Source: Enterobacter sp. EA-1
GTDB taxonomy: Bacteria; Pseudomonadota; Gammaproteobacteria; Enterobacterales; Enterobacteriaceae
Direction of reading: 5' to 3'
Assembly (NCBI GenBank): GCA_002886105.1
Contig: CP025776.1
Location: 2,976,001 to 3,040,000, forward strand
DNA length: 64,000 nucleotides
The notes under the pieces: generated by a model
The model's database searches: none
What the model was told of the DNA's origin: nothing
The model's input: only the letters and a program-made list of their open reading frames with translations
Position numbers and translations under genes: made by a program
In this document: positions 46,895 through 59,049 of the stretch, piece by piece
How positions within the stretch are numbered: position 1 is the first letter of the stretch
Layout: every line of letters begins with the position of its first letter

Positions 46895-47098
46895 TTAACA
46901 GCAAATTGATGAAGATCACATTTTAACACATCAACCTGTCGCCCTGGATTCCCCCTCCGCCACACCGCCCTTCTATTTGTGTATTAACAGATATGACATT
47001 GCGGTAAGACGCGGAAAAGTTAGATAAAAGTTAAATACAGTCCTTCAATCGCAAGACTTTTTTGTGATCTAAAAACACATTTCAACTTATGAATATAT

Positions 47099-47122
47099 TG
47101 CACTTATTATTCAATAAAAGCA
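47099..47122. promoter_or_regulatory. Cassette operator, site 5 (before the kinase operon)
   Basis: TGCACTT-N10-AAAAGCA: the same 24-base layout with one mismatch in each arm, 34 bases before the kinase start. The spacer shares TTCAAT with the TATCAAT of site 4. Confidence 0.55.
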
Positions 47123-47156
47123 GTATTGAGGTAAATTTCATCACCGGAAAAATGAC

Positions 47157-48399
47157 ATGATAAAGCTGGGCGTCATCGCAGATGACTTTACAGGAGCAAC
47201 AGACATCGCCAGTTTTATGGCGGAAGCGGGTTGGCAGGTCATTCTGTTTAATGGCGTGCCGGCGGGAACCGTTCAGCCTGAAGAGGCCGACGCGATTGTT
47301 ATCGCCTTAAAAGCCGTTCTATTGCGCCAGAACAGGCGATCGAACAGGCCGTCGGGGCGGGAAAATGGTTACTGGAAACAGGTTGTCAGCGACTGTTTTC
47401 AAATACTGTTCGACCTTTGATTCGACCGTAAACGGCAACATCGGACCGGTTACGGATGCGCTGATGAAACTCGTCAATGCCTCAATGACCGTCCTGTGCC
47501 CGGCCGTACCGGATAACGGGCGCACGATTGTGCATGGTCACTTGTTTGTTAAAGGCCAGCTACTGAACCAGAGCGGCATGGAGCACCATCCGGTGACGCC
47601 GATGGTGAAATCCTCCATTAAGACGCTAATGGAAGAGCAATCCGCCGGGCTGTGCGGCATTGTTCATCTGGATACCGTCAAAACGCACCTGAAAATATTG
47701 CCCATCAACTGGAGCAACTGGCGTTCAACAAAAATAAGTACGTGGTTTTCGATGTTCTGGATAATCAGGATTTGTTGGTCGTCGCGCAGAAAACCCGTCA
47801 TTTCCGGCTGGTCACCGGCGCTGCCGGGTTAGGCAACGCCATCGCCCGACTGGATGTGAGCGATCATCCGGTTAAGCAGAATGCGTTACCGGTACCGAAA
47901 ACAGGCAAGGCCGTGATTCTGTCTGGCAGTTGTTCCTCCATGACCAATCAACAAGTCAACTTCTACTCGCAGCACGCAGATGCGCTGGCGCTGGACATTG
48001 AAAAGATCGTTAAAGACGACGGCTATCTGCAGCGGGTCGCCGGGTGGGCTATCCGGCATGCCGACAGGGTTATGCACCGTTGATCTACGCAACCACCACA
48101 GCTGATTGAGGTGATTCAGAAACACTATGGCGCCGCGCGGTCAGCGAAAAATTGAAGGTTTCTTTTCACAACTGGCGAACAGACTGCACCGGAGGGGTTC
48201 AGCAATTTATCGTCGCCGGTGGCGAAACGTCCGTGCGGTGACGCAGGGCTTCACATTACCGGAATGGTGATTGGTCATGCGGTTGCGCCAGTGCGTGCCG
48301 TGGACAAAAAGCCGGGATGGCGATCTCTGGATCATTCTTAAATCCGGTAATTTCGGCACACCTGATTTTTTCTTAAAAGCTCAGGAGAGTTTTCAATGA
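47157..48399 (+). CDS. otnK: DUF1537-family four-carbon acid-sugar kinase (OtnK-like)
   Basis: Kinase family shown to phosphorylate 3-oxo-tetronate, threonate or erythronate in acid-sugar breakdown. N-terminal ligand domain starts MIKLGVIADDFTGATDIASF; FKYCSTFDSTVNGNIGPVTD follows. The C-terminal ATP domain has AVILSGSCSSMTNQQVNFY and FIVAGGETSGAVTQGF with the Gly-rich loop. About 414 codons, family length. The class II aldolase start overlaps its stop (ATGA), which fits sequential use of the product. Frame breaks near 47320, 47395, 47690, 48080, 48200 and 48310. Confidence 0.85.
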
Positions 48400-48994
48400 G
48401 TGAGTATCAATTACGTAATGATTTAGTCCGTTACGCGCGCTCCTGTATGCGCGTGGGTATAGCAGCGGTGGTGCGGGCAATATCAGCCTGAAACTGCCCG
48501 ATGGGAACATACTGGCAACACCGACCAATTCAAGTTTTGGCGACCCTCGGATGCAGACCAGTTGAGCAAGGTCACGATGACCGGGGAACTCATTTCCGGA
48601 CAGAAAGCGTCAAAGAGGTGTTAATGCATCTGGCGATGTACCGCCAGCGCCCGGCTCACCGCGTTGTCCTGCCTGAGCGATCTGAATGATGAAAACGCGC
48701 TGCCGCCCATTACGCCGTATTATGTTATGCGCGTGGGAAATTACCGGTGATCCCTTATATTCGCCCGGGTTCGCCCAAAATTGCCGACGGTAGAAAGATT
48801 AGCTGGTGAACATAACGCCATGTTACTGGCGAATCACGGGCCTATTATTTCCGGGAAAGATATTCGTGAAGCCTGTTTTAATGCTGAGGAACTGGAGGAA
48901 ACAGCGAAACTCTATTTTATGCTGAAACCACGGCATGCGTACGCTTAGTGATGATAACGTTGCCGAACTTAATGCAACATTTGCGATGAAATAA
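48396..48994 (+). CDS. otnC: Class II aldolase (3-oxo-tetronate 4-phosphate decarboxylase-like)
   Basis: Zinc-dependent class II aldolase/adducin family, nearest to E. coli OtnC (YgbL), which decarboxylates 3-oxo-tetronate 4-phosphate to dihydroxyacetone phosphate. It reads MSEYQLRNDLVRYAR, GGAGNISLKLPDGNILATPT, KEVLMHLAMYRQRP, ITPYYVMRVGKLPVIPYIRP, HNAMLLANHGPII with metal His, and ACFNAEELEETAKLYFML. About 199 codons versus 212; the zinc-ligand VVHLHS segment expected near 48670 is obscured by a frame break. Start overlaps the kinase stop. Other breaks near 48440, 48480 and 48545. Confidence 0.83.
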
Positions 48995-49083
48995 TCGCCC
49001 ACTTTTAAAAAAATAAACCAGAAAGTCTGCGTGCTGGCCGCGCAGACCCGTACTCTGAATTCTAAAACAGACAGGACAATAAT

Positions 49084-50384
49084 ATGTCTCTTATGCTTAT
49101 CGTCGGCATTGTGATGTTCGGCGTTTTGACTGGTGTTTATTAAAGAACACATTTCCTCCGGCCGTCCTTTTATTCTTCTGCCGACCCTTGCAGCAGTCGT
49201 ATGCGGGTTCGGTTTTAAGGCATTGAGTGAATACGTTGCCAGCGGGCTGAAGTCGGTGGTTGGCACTGCAACGCTGGTTGCTTTCAGCGCCATGTTCTTT
49301 ACCCTGATGAAAGAAGCCGGGGTATTCGATGTTATTGTGCGATTCATTCTGCGCTTTGTCTCTGAATCCGTTTTTTCAGTATTGCTCGCAACGCTGATTA
49401 TTTCCTCTATTTGTAGCCTTGATGGCAACGCCTATGCGACCCTGTTAGTAACGGTGCCTGCGCTGCTGCCGATCTATGAAAAGATGAACATCAGTAAAAA
49501 AACGCTGCTGCTGCTCATTACCGTTGGCGTCGGCGTGACCGGCATTACGCCATGGGGCGGTTCGTTAAATCGCGCAATCGCCGTGACCCATCTGAATATA
49601 CTGGATGTGTATTACAATCTGCTGCCATTGCAGGGGAGTGTTATTCTTGCTGGGGGGTGGTTTTATGTTGGTATATGGCAAAAGTGGAGGTCAAAAATAA
49701 CGCGGGCATCGATCATGCGGCCTTCCTTGCGTTGCGCAATGATTTTCTGCTCAGTAAGAAAATACAGAATAAGTGGCTACTGCGTTTTAACTTTTCACTG
49801 GTGATCGCCACTATCGCAATACTGGTCGGTGGGTGGGTAGCGGGAAATTATCTGTTTATGATTGCCTTTTCGATTGCGACGGTGATTAATTTCCCGAACC
49901 CCAAAGATGCACAGCAAAAAATTAAAGATTACGCCCTCACCGTTTTCCCGATTATTGTTATCTTCCTGACCATTGGCGTGTTTGTGGGGATCTTACAAAA
50001 TACCGGCATTATTACCACGCTGGTCACGTCGATGGCTGCGGTATTACCCGCCAGCACGGGGCCGTATCTCTACCTGATGCTGGCGGCGTTTAGCGTGCCA
50101 ATCGTAATATTAATCGGCTCAGATGCCTTTTATTTTGCGCTACTGCCGCTTGCTGTTGGGCTGGGGAGACATTTCATGTTTCACCGATGCATGTCACCAT
50201 CGCCATGCTGATTACCGAACAGATTGGGTTGCTACTGAGCCCGGTCATACCCGCCACACATCTGGGGCTCAATCTGTTGTCCCTGCGTGTAGATGAGCAC
50301 ATCAGACATTCTATCTTCAAAGTGTGGACATTAAGCGTACTGGCGCTTATCGCGGCGATCGCCACGGGGATCATTCCTGTTTAA
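49084..50384 (+). CDS. CitMHS-family carboxylate permease B
   Basis: Second CitMHS-type permease of the cassette, about 433 codons. It starts SLMLIVGIVMFGVLTGVL. FSAMFFTLMKEAGVFDVIV, SSICSLDGNAYATLLVTVPA (the counterpart of SLDGDGSTTY in permease A), GVTGITPWGGSLNRAIA, FPIIVIFLTIGVFVGIL and VILIGSDAFYFALLPLAVG are visible. Cotranscribed with the kinase and aldolase, 89 bases after the aldolase stop. Frame breaks near 49135, 49650 and 50160. Likely imports the tetronate-type substrate of that operon. Confidence 0.82.
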
Positions 50385-50392
50385 GCGTTGGT

Positions 50393-50423
50393 TTTGCCCC
50401 GCCAGCACTTCTGGCGGGGCAAA
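50393..50423. terminator. Bidirectional terminator between permease B and yeaC
   Basis: TTTGCCCCGCCAG-CACTT-CTGGCGGGGCAAA, a perfect 13-base stem. It closes the cassette on its right side and the convergent yeaC. Confidence 0.9.
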
Positions 50424-50435
50424 GTGCGATATGAC

Positions 50436-50703
50436 TTAAACGTCGCTATCGGTTTTGCCGCAATGCCAAAATCTTCTTTCAGTTGCTGCTTGCTCTTCAT
50501 CACCATCTGCCCGTTGGTATCGATAGTCATGTGCTGCGCATCGGTGTTATTTCGCGCCTGCCACAGCATCACCAGTTGCAAGCTGTTCTCTTTTGCTCCG
50601 GCGTCAACGCGACGCCATCCGGCCATTTGCCTAATTCTACGGCGGTCACCAGACGCTGGTAGATCTCCGGCGTCATACTGTTAACGATTTGATCAACACT
50701 CAT
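50436..50703 (-). CDS. yeaC: YeaC, DUF1315 protein
   Basis: Small cytosolic protein of unknown function. It reads MSVDQIVNSMTPEIYQRLVT, AVELGKWPDGVALTPEQKEN, SLQLVMLWQARNNTDAQHMT and MVMKSKQQLKEDFGIAAKPI, clearly YeaC. About 90 codons if a one-base shift near 50445 is allowed; otherwise the frame reads into the terminator. One further break near 50600. Marks return to the conserved backbone. Confidence 0.85.
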
Positions 50704-50742
50704 CCTGTTTAACTCCAATGGAATAATCGCTGAATCGATTTT

Positions 50743-51156
50743 TCAACCGCGTGTCTGGTCACCATTTTCTTCATCGGTGAAGCTCAACGACGCGGAGTTG
50801 ACGCAATAACGCTCACCGGTAGGTTGTGGACCGTCCGGGAACACATGCCCGAGATGCGCGTCACATTTCCCGCAGCGAATTTCCACCCGCTGCATACCGT
50901 GAGAATAATCGTTGATATAGCGGATGGCCTCTTCGCTCACCGGTTCGAAAAAAGCTCGGCCAACCGCAGCCGGAATCGTATTTGGTCTGAGAATGAAACA
51001 GCGCGGCATCGCACACCAGACAGTGATACACGCCGTCGCGTTTGTTATGCAGCAGACGCCCGGTAAACGGCGGTTCAGTGCCGTGATTTTGCGTCACATA
51101 AAACTGCATTTCCGTCAGATCTTTTTCAGGTCGTTTTCAGAAGAATTATTCGCCAT
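50743..51156 (-). CDS. msrB: Methionine-(R)-sulfoxide reductase B
   Basis: Repairs the R epimer of methionine sulfoxide in proteins. It starts [16 protein letters not shown]. Zinc-binding cysteine pairs are CLVC and CGKC, the substrate region is [20 protein letters not shown], and the catalytic Cys is in [13 protein letters not shown]. 137 codons as in E. coli. Frame breaks near 50985 and 51120. Downstream of yeaC's promoter side, in the same orientation. Confidence 0.93.
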
Positions 51157-52492
<1,336 letters not shown>

Positions 52493-52512
52493 TGAGATGA
52501 GAACATGATCTG

Positions 52513-52540
52513 AAAGAGCGACTTCGGTCGCTCTTTTTTT
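52513..52540 (+). terminator. gapA terminator
   Basis: AGAGCGAC-TTCG-GTCGCTCT followed by TTTTTTT, 23 bases after the gapA stop. Confidence 0.92.
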
Positions 52541-52565
52541 GTTTTGAAGACAGAGGATTGCGTTA

Positions 52566-53452
52566 ATGATTAATAAAATTTTGCACTTCCGGTAGTCGAA
52601 CAAATTACCCCCGTTCTTTCCCGCCGCAAAATGGACGACCTCGGATGTGATCGTCGTCGACCATCCGCAAGTAAAGGCTCCTTCGCCCTGCAGGGCGCGC
52701 ATCTGCCTCTCCGGAAACCGCAAGGGTGAAGAAGAAGTGTTGTGGCTGAGCGGTAATACCCCGTTTAAAAACGGCGTCGCGCTGCGTGGCGGCGTGCCGG
52801 TATGCTGGCCATGGTTTGGCCCGGCAAAAGAGCAAGGACTGCCTGCACACGGTTTTGCGCGTAATCTGCCATGGGTGCTGAAGGCCCATAACGAAGACGC
52901 TGCTGGCGTGGTGCTGACATTTGAACTGCAAAGCAGCGATGCCTCCCGCAAATTCTGGCCGCATGACTTCACGCTGTATGCCCGTTATAAGCTGGGCGCA
53001 ACCTGTGAAATGGAGCTGGAAGCCCACGGTGAATTTGAAACCACGTCGGCCCTGCATACCTATTTCAACGTTGGCGATATCGCGGCAGTGAAAGTCAGCG
53101 GGCTGGGCGATCGCTTGATCGATAAAGTGAATGACGCAAAAGAAGATGTGCTGGCCGACGGTGTACAGACGTTCCCGGACCGTACCGATCGCGTCTATCT
53201 GAACGCAGAGGCCTGCAGCGTGATTCATGACGATGCACTGAATCAAAAGATTGAAGTGATCCACAGCCACAATGCCAACGTGGTGGCATGGAACCCGGGT
53301 CCGGCGCTTTCCGCCAGCATGACTGACATGCCGGATGACGGCTACAAGACCTTCGTGTGCGTGGAATCGGTCAATGCGACCGTACCGCAGAAAACCACCG
53401 AAGAGAAACCGTCCCGCCCCCGGCACAGACCATTCGCGTGGTTAAACGCTAA
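52566..53452 (+). CDS. yeaD: YeaD, glucose-6-phosphate 1-epimerase
   Basis: Aldose 1-epimerase-like beta-sandwich enzyme interconverting anomers of hexose 6-phosphates. PVVEQITPVLSRRKMDDL, VDHPQVKASFALQGAHL, LWLSGNTPFKNGVALRGGVP, VCWPWFGPAKEQGLPAHGFA with the catalytic His, LHTYFNVGDIAAVKVSGLG and TFPDRTDRVYLNAEAC match E. coli YeaD. 295 codons. Frame breaks near 52590, 52645, 52680 and 53415. The C-terminus is TIRVVKR. Confidence 0.92.
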
Positions 53453-53462
53453 TCACTGCGCT

Positions 53463-53486
53463 TACCCTCTCCCGGCGGAGAGGGTA
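53463..53486. terminator. Hairpin between yeaD and yeaE
   Basis: TACCCTCTCC-CGGC-GGAGAGGGTA followed by AAAA, between the convergent 3' ends. Resembles a short dispersed enterobacterial repeat used as a bidirectional transcript end. Confidence 0.6.
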
Positions 53487-53493
53487 AAACGCG

Positions 53494-54307
53494 TTACACC
53501 ACATCCAGCGGTGTTTACGGTTTGGTCCGGACTACATGACATCATCCGGCAACAAGCGCAACGCTTGCCGCTTTCGGAATGGCGATCACACCCTGATGAC
53601 TGATAACCCACGCCAGCAAAATTTGCGCCGCGCTTGCGCCATGCGCCCGGGCAATATCCTGCACCACGCGGTTTTCCAGCAGGCCGTCCCGCAGACGTCC
53701 CGCCTGCGCCAGCGGGCAATATGCCATTACCGGCATCCCGTGTTGCTGGCACCACGGCAGCAGATCGTATTCAATACCGCGCGATCCTAGATGATATAGC
53801 ACCTGATCGAGTGGCGCACGCGCGCCCTCCGGTCACGCGGGAAAGCTCCTGCATATCGCCATAGTCAAGATTGGAGACGCCCCAGCGGCGAATTTTCCCC
53901 TGCTGCATCAGCGTTTCCATCACGTCGACGGTTTCAGCCAGTGAATAGTTACCGCGCCAGTGCAGCAGATAGAGATCGAGATAATCGGTCTTCAGACGGC
54001 GCAAGCTGGCTTCGCATGCAGCAATGGCTTTCTTGCCGCCAGCATTCCACGGGTAGACTTTGGAAACCAGAAAGACCTTGTCGCGCAGGCCACCCTGTAA
54101 TGCGTCGCCAACCACCTCTTCCGCCCCGCCGTCAGCATACATTTCCGCCGTATCAATAAGCGTCAGTCCCCGTTCGACGCCCGCACGCAGTGCATCGACC
54201 TCGGACTTGCGCAGCCGCGCATTTTCGCCCATATACCGGGTGGTTCCCTCGGCCCACGGCGGGGAGAGAGTAACCTGACCTGTAAACGTGACGTTTTTCT
54301 CTGCCAT
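53494..54307 (-). CDS. yeaE: YeaE, aldo/keto reductase (methylglyoxal reductase)
   Basis: NADPH-dependent aldo/keto reductase acting on methylglyoxal and related aldehydes. ENARLRKSEVDALRAGVERG, LTLIDTAEMYADGGAEEVVG with catalytic Asp/Tyr, VFLVSKVYPWNAGGKKA, YLDLYLLHWRGNYSL with catalytic His, IRRWGVSNLDYGDMQEL and LAWVISHQGVIAIPKAASV are present. The very end KTPLDVV matches E. coli (KTALDMV), but about 45 bases expected between KAASVA and that end are missing. The C-terminal helices (cofactor-gripping region) thus look shortened. About 270 versus 284 residues. Frame breaks near 54265, 54230 and 53825. Confidence 0.88.
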
Positions 54308-54341
54308 ACCATCCTCCTGCGATAAACGCACTAGCGTAGAG

Positions 54342-54368
54342 CAAAACAGGGCCAGTGGCCCTGTTTTG
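54342..54368 (-). terminator. mipA terminator
   Basis: CAAAACAGGGCCA and TGGCCCTGTTTTG form an almost perfect stem with A and T runs on each side, 30 bases after the mipA stop. Confidence 0.8.
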
Positions 54369-54398
54369 ATGCACAGATTGCACTGTTGAAGTGCACAA

Positions 54399-55134
54399 TC
54401 AGAAACGGTAGGTCACCCTGTGGATAACAGCCCCGCCCGGGACTTATCCACCATCGGGCTGTCTTTGATTTCATCAGACAGGTGAGTGTAGCGCCCGGTA
54501 CCGTACACGCTCCAGCTATCAGAGAGCCGGTAGCTCAGCTCCAGATAAGGGCTCCAGCCATTGTCCGGATCGTAGCTGTTCAGACCGCTACGGCGCGCTT
54601 CCAGCGCGGGAAACGCCGTAGTAATATTCATTCTGTTTGTCGCTCGCCCATTCCACGCCAATACCCGGCGTTAACGTCAGGCCGCCATTGGTGTAGCGAT
54701 AGAGCCACGCCGCATCCCAAATGATACCGTTGCTGTTATCCAGCGTATCGCCGGCAAGCGTCGTGCGCAGGAACCCGTATGGTGTATTGTGGATATAAGA
54801 AAGCCCCGCCATGACCGTGGCTTTACGGCTGTCCAGCTGGCGCAATTGATTGTTATCGCTGTCTTTCGGCCGAAGCGCCACGGGGAGTAAAACGCAGTGA
54901 TCGAGTTTGTCGGCGTCGTCATTCCACAGGTAATAACCACCGCCCAAACCACGGAACCAGAAATTATCACTCTCATAGGTGATAACGGGGACCGGGAGAA
55001 CCTCTCTGTCACTGTTTATACGGGGGATTCAACAACACCTACCCCCGCGCCAAGAGAAAAGGTATTTTCTGCACTAGCCGCAAATGCGGTGGTTGCAGTC
55101 AGCACACCCAGTGCCGAGTTTGATTTTGGTCACA
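54399..55134 (-). CDS. mipA: MipA/OmpV-family outer-membrane scaffold protein
   Basis: Outer-membrane beta-barrel that links murein synthase PBP1b and lytic transglycosylase MltA. GTG start (TKIKLGTL) followed by a signal peptide LGVLTATTAFAASAEN after a frame break in a GGG run near 55100. EVLPVPVITYESDNFWFRGL, GGGYYLWNDDADKLD, TLAGDTLDNSNGIIWDAAWL, YRYTNGGLTLTPGIGVEW and the terminal strand STGVTYRF are diagnostic. About 245 codons versus 248. Further breaks near 55045, 54890, 54610 and 54420. Confidence 0.9.
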
Positions 55135-55550
55135 GTCCTTCCTTTCCGTAGTCAAATAATTGCGCGAGAAGTTTAACCGCGCTGCACATCGACCCCAAAT
55201 TTTTTTACCTAATCATTAAACCCATTACTCTGCGGTCATTAAATGACAGGCAGCTTGCAATTATATGACCGGCATAAGACGCCGCCACTGACGCTTATCC
55301 TCAAAAGCAGTTTTTTTGGATGAGTTATTGATATGTCATTGAAATTGTTTTTTGACGGCATGCAAGTTTTGCAAAGCCATCTACGCTTAATTTAAGAAGA
55401 CGTTTTACCTGACACGCACTGGTTAATGACTGGCACCCGGCATAAGGGTTGCTGTATGACATTCAGCGTCGTTCAGTTAACGCTTCCGGGGAGCTCTACT
55501 CATATGAACGGCTCTTAACCTGTGCTAAAAAAACGAAAGGACGGCATGCC
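55135..55550. other. Region upstream of yeaG
   Basis: 416 bases. A GGCAT...TTTTGC pair near 55357-55372 resembles a sigma-54 -24/-12 element but is two bases too wide. A 20-codon frame at 55456-55518 has only a weak AAGGG upstream and no recognisable product. AT-rich 55140-55240 shows nothing else. A GAAAGGA ribosome-binding site precedes yeaG. Confidence 0.4.
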
Positions 55551-57364
55551 ATGAATATATTCGATCACTATCGCCAGCGCTATGAAGCTGCCAAGGACGA
55601 AGAGTTCACACTGCAGGAGTTTCTTGCAATATGTAAGCAAGATCGCAGTGCCTATGCTAACGCGGCAGAGAGGCTATTGATGGCCATTGGTGAGCCAGTG
55701 ATGGTTGACACTGCCAGCTTTCCCGTCTCTTTTCGAACCGGGTGGACGCTACCCGGCGTTTGAAGAGTTCTATGGAATGGAAGAGGCCATTGAGCAAATC
55801 GTTTCTTATCTCAAGCATGCTGCACAGGGACTGGAAGAGAAGAAACAGATCCTTTACTTGGCCCGGTGGGTGGGGTAAATCGTCACTGGCTGAGCGCCTG
55901 AAATCGCTGATGCAGCGAGTGCCCATTTACGTGCTGAGCGCAAATGGCGAGCGCAGCCCGGTTAACGACCATCCTCTGTGCCTGTTTAACCCCCGGAAGA
56001 CGCGCAGATCACGGAAAAGAGTACAACGTTCCACGGCGCTATCTCGGCACTATCATGTCGCCGTGGGCGGCAAAACGCCTGCATGACTTCGGTGGCGATA
56101 TCAGTAAGTTCCGGGTGGTTAAAGTGTGGCCGTCGGTTCTGGAGCAGATAGCGATTGCGAAAACGGAACCCGGTGACGAAAACAACCGGATATTTCGGCG
56201 CTGGTGGGTAAAGTGGACATCCGCAAACTGGAAAACCACGCGCAAAACGATCCTGATGCCTACGGTTACTCCGGCGCACTGTGCCGCGCCAACCAGTGGG
56301 ATCATGGAATTCGTCGAAATGTTTAAAGCGCCCATCAAGGTGCTGCACCCGCTGCTGACCGCCACGCAGGAGGGGAACTATAACGGGACCGAAGGGATTT
56401 CCGCCCTGCCCTTTAACGGCATCATTCTTGCCTGCGTATCTCGGAAGAGATCAAAATTTACGAAAAACTGCTTAATCACAGTGAGCTGTCCACGCGCCTG
56501 CGCGCCGGCACGCTGGAAACACTGGCGCGCTTCTCGATTCTGTCGCGTTTGAAAGAGCCGGAAAACTCCAGTGTTTACTCAAAAATGCGCGTCTATGATG
56601 GTGAAAGCCTGAAAGACACCGACCCGAAAGCGAAGTCTTACCGAGTACCGCGACTACGCCGGGGTGGATGAAGGGATGAACGGTCTGTCGACGCGTTTCG
56701 CCTTTAAAATCCTCTCCCGCGTCTTCAACTTCGACCATGTTGGAAGTAGCGGCGAACCCGGTGCACCTGTTTTATGTGCTGGAGCAGCAAATCGAGCGCG
56801 AACAGTTCCCGCAAGAGCTGGCGGAACGTTACCGGAGTTCCTGAAAGGCTATCTGATCCCCTGAAATACGCCGAGTTCATCGGCAAAGAGATCCAGACAG
56901 CGTACCGGAGTCCTATTCCGGAATACGGGCAGAACATCTTTGATCGTTATGTCACCTATGCGGACTTCTGGATCCAGGATCAGAGTACCGCGATCCGGAT
57001 ACCGGTCAGCTCTTTGACCGTGAAGCACTGAACGCGGAACTGGAAAAAATCGAGAAGCCCGCCGGGATCAGCAACCCGAAAGACTTCCGTAATGAAATCG
57101 TCAACTTCGTGCTGCGCGCCCGTGCCAACAACAGCGGCCGCAACCCGAACTGGACCAGTTACGAAAACTGCGCACGGTTATCGAGAAAAAAATGTTCTCG
57201 AACACCGAAGAGCTGTTGCCAGTGATTTCGTTCAACGCCAAAACCTCAACCGACGAGCAGAAAAACATGACGACTTTGTCGATCGTATGATGGAGAAAGG
57301 CTACACCCGTAAGCAGGTTCGCCTGCTGTGCGAATGGTATCTGCGTGTACGTAAATCATCATAA
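55551..57364 (+). CDS. yeaG: YeaG, PrkA-type serine/threonine protein kinase
   Basis: AAA+-related protein kinase induced under nitrogen starvation and stationary phase, acting with YeaH. It starts MNIFDHYRQRYEAAKDEEFT. A Walker A-like loop (GPVGGGKSSLAERLK, split near 55865), EYNVPRRYLGTIMSPWAAKR, GLLEFVEMFKAPIKVLHPLL and the C-terminal EKGYTRKQVRLLCEWYLRVR are visible. The span is about 604 codons against 644 in E. coli. At 56425-56432 the reading jumps from NGIILA to CLRISEE, leaving out about 31 residues that include the FLDR motif region. Numerous single-base breaks as well. Confidence 0.9.
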
Positions 57365-58709
<1,345 letters not shown>

Positions 58710-59049
58710 AAATCAGCCAGTTAAGATATTTTTTCTGGCTGATTTTTCTTCATTCTTGAGCGTTAAAAAATATCAAATAAGATCAGAAGCTTATGTCTGG
58801 TTTTTGGGAATGATTTTCCGATAGAGACAAGGGATTTTAAATCAGTCGAGTTATCTCACATACGCAACGAGTTAGTTTGACTTTTCATCATACCCGCTCA
58901 AAAAACTCACCCGGTCATTCAACGGCTTGCTGTTCCTTACTGCTGAATGATTGAAATTGTTCTAATATCATGAATGGAATTCTTTTCCTAAATTTTCATC
59001 AAGGTCTAGATAGTTAAATTCATTCACAGTAAAACTTCAGAGTTATTTA
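58710..59049. other. AT-rich spacer at the left edge of the accessory segment
   Basis: Contains the yeaGH terminator (58711-58749). The remaining 300 bases are AT-rich and hold no convincing reading frame or repeat. They mark the drop in G+C from the conserved backbone into the accessory genes. Confidence 0.45.
58711..58749 (+). terminator. yeaGH terminator
   Basis: AATCAGCCAG and CTGGCTGATT pair around a 14-base AT loop, followed by TTTTCTT, directly after the yeaH stop. Confidence 0.85.

Larger units (their letters stand above)
46840..47156. promoter_or_regulatory. Divergent control region of the two cassette operons
   Basis: 317 bases between divergent starts. It holds operator site 4 (46871-46894) next to the leftward start and site 5 (47099-47122) next to the rightward start. 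It also has a TGTGATC element near 47064 with a displaced ACACA right arm that resembles a CRP site. No gene seen. Confidence 0.6.

Noticed and set aside
54054-54077. Further cassette operators near other TGCA sequences
   Set aside because: Outside 33.8-47.2 kb only single AAATGCA or TGCATTT arms occur (for example near astC); none has the paired arms and spacing.
55357-55372. Sigma-54 promoter of yeaGH
   Set aside because: The GG and GC elements are 12 bases apart instead of 10; possible only if two T residues are sequencing insertions.
55456-55518. A 20-codon peptide gene upstream of yeaG
   Set aside because: Weak ribosome-binding site and no recognisable product; kept only as a note in the intergenic entry.
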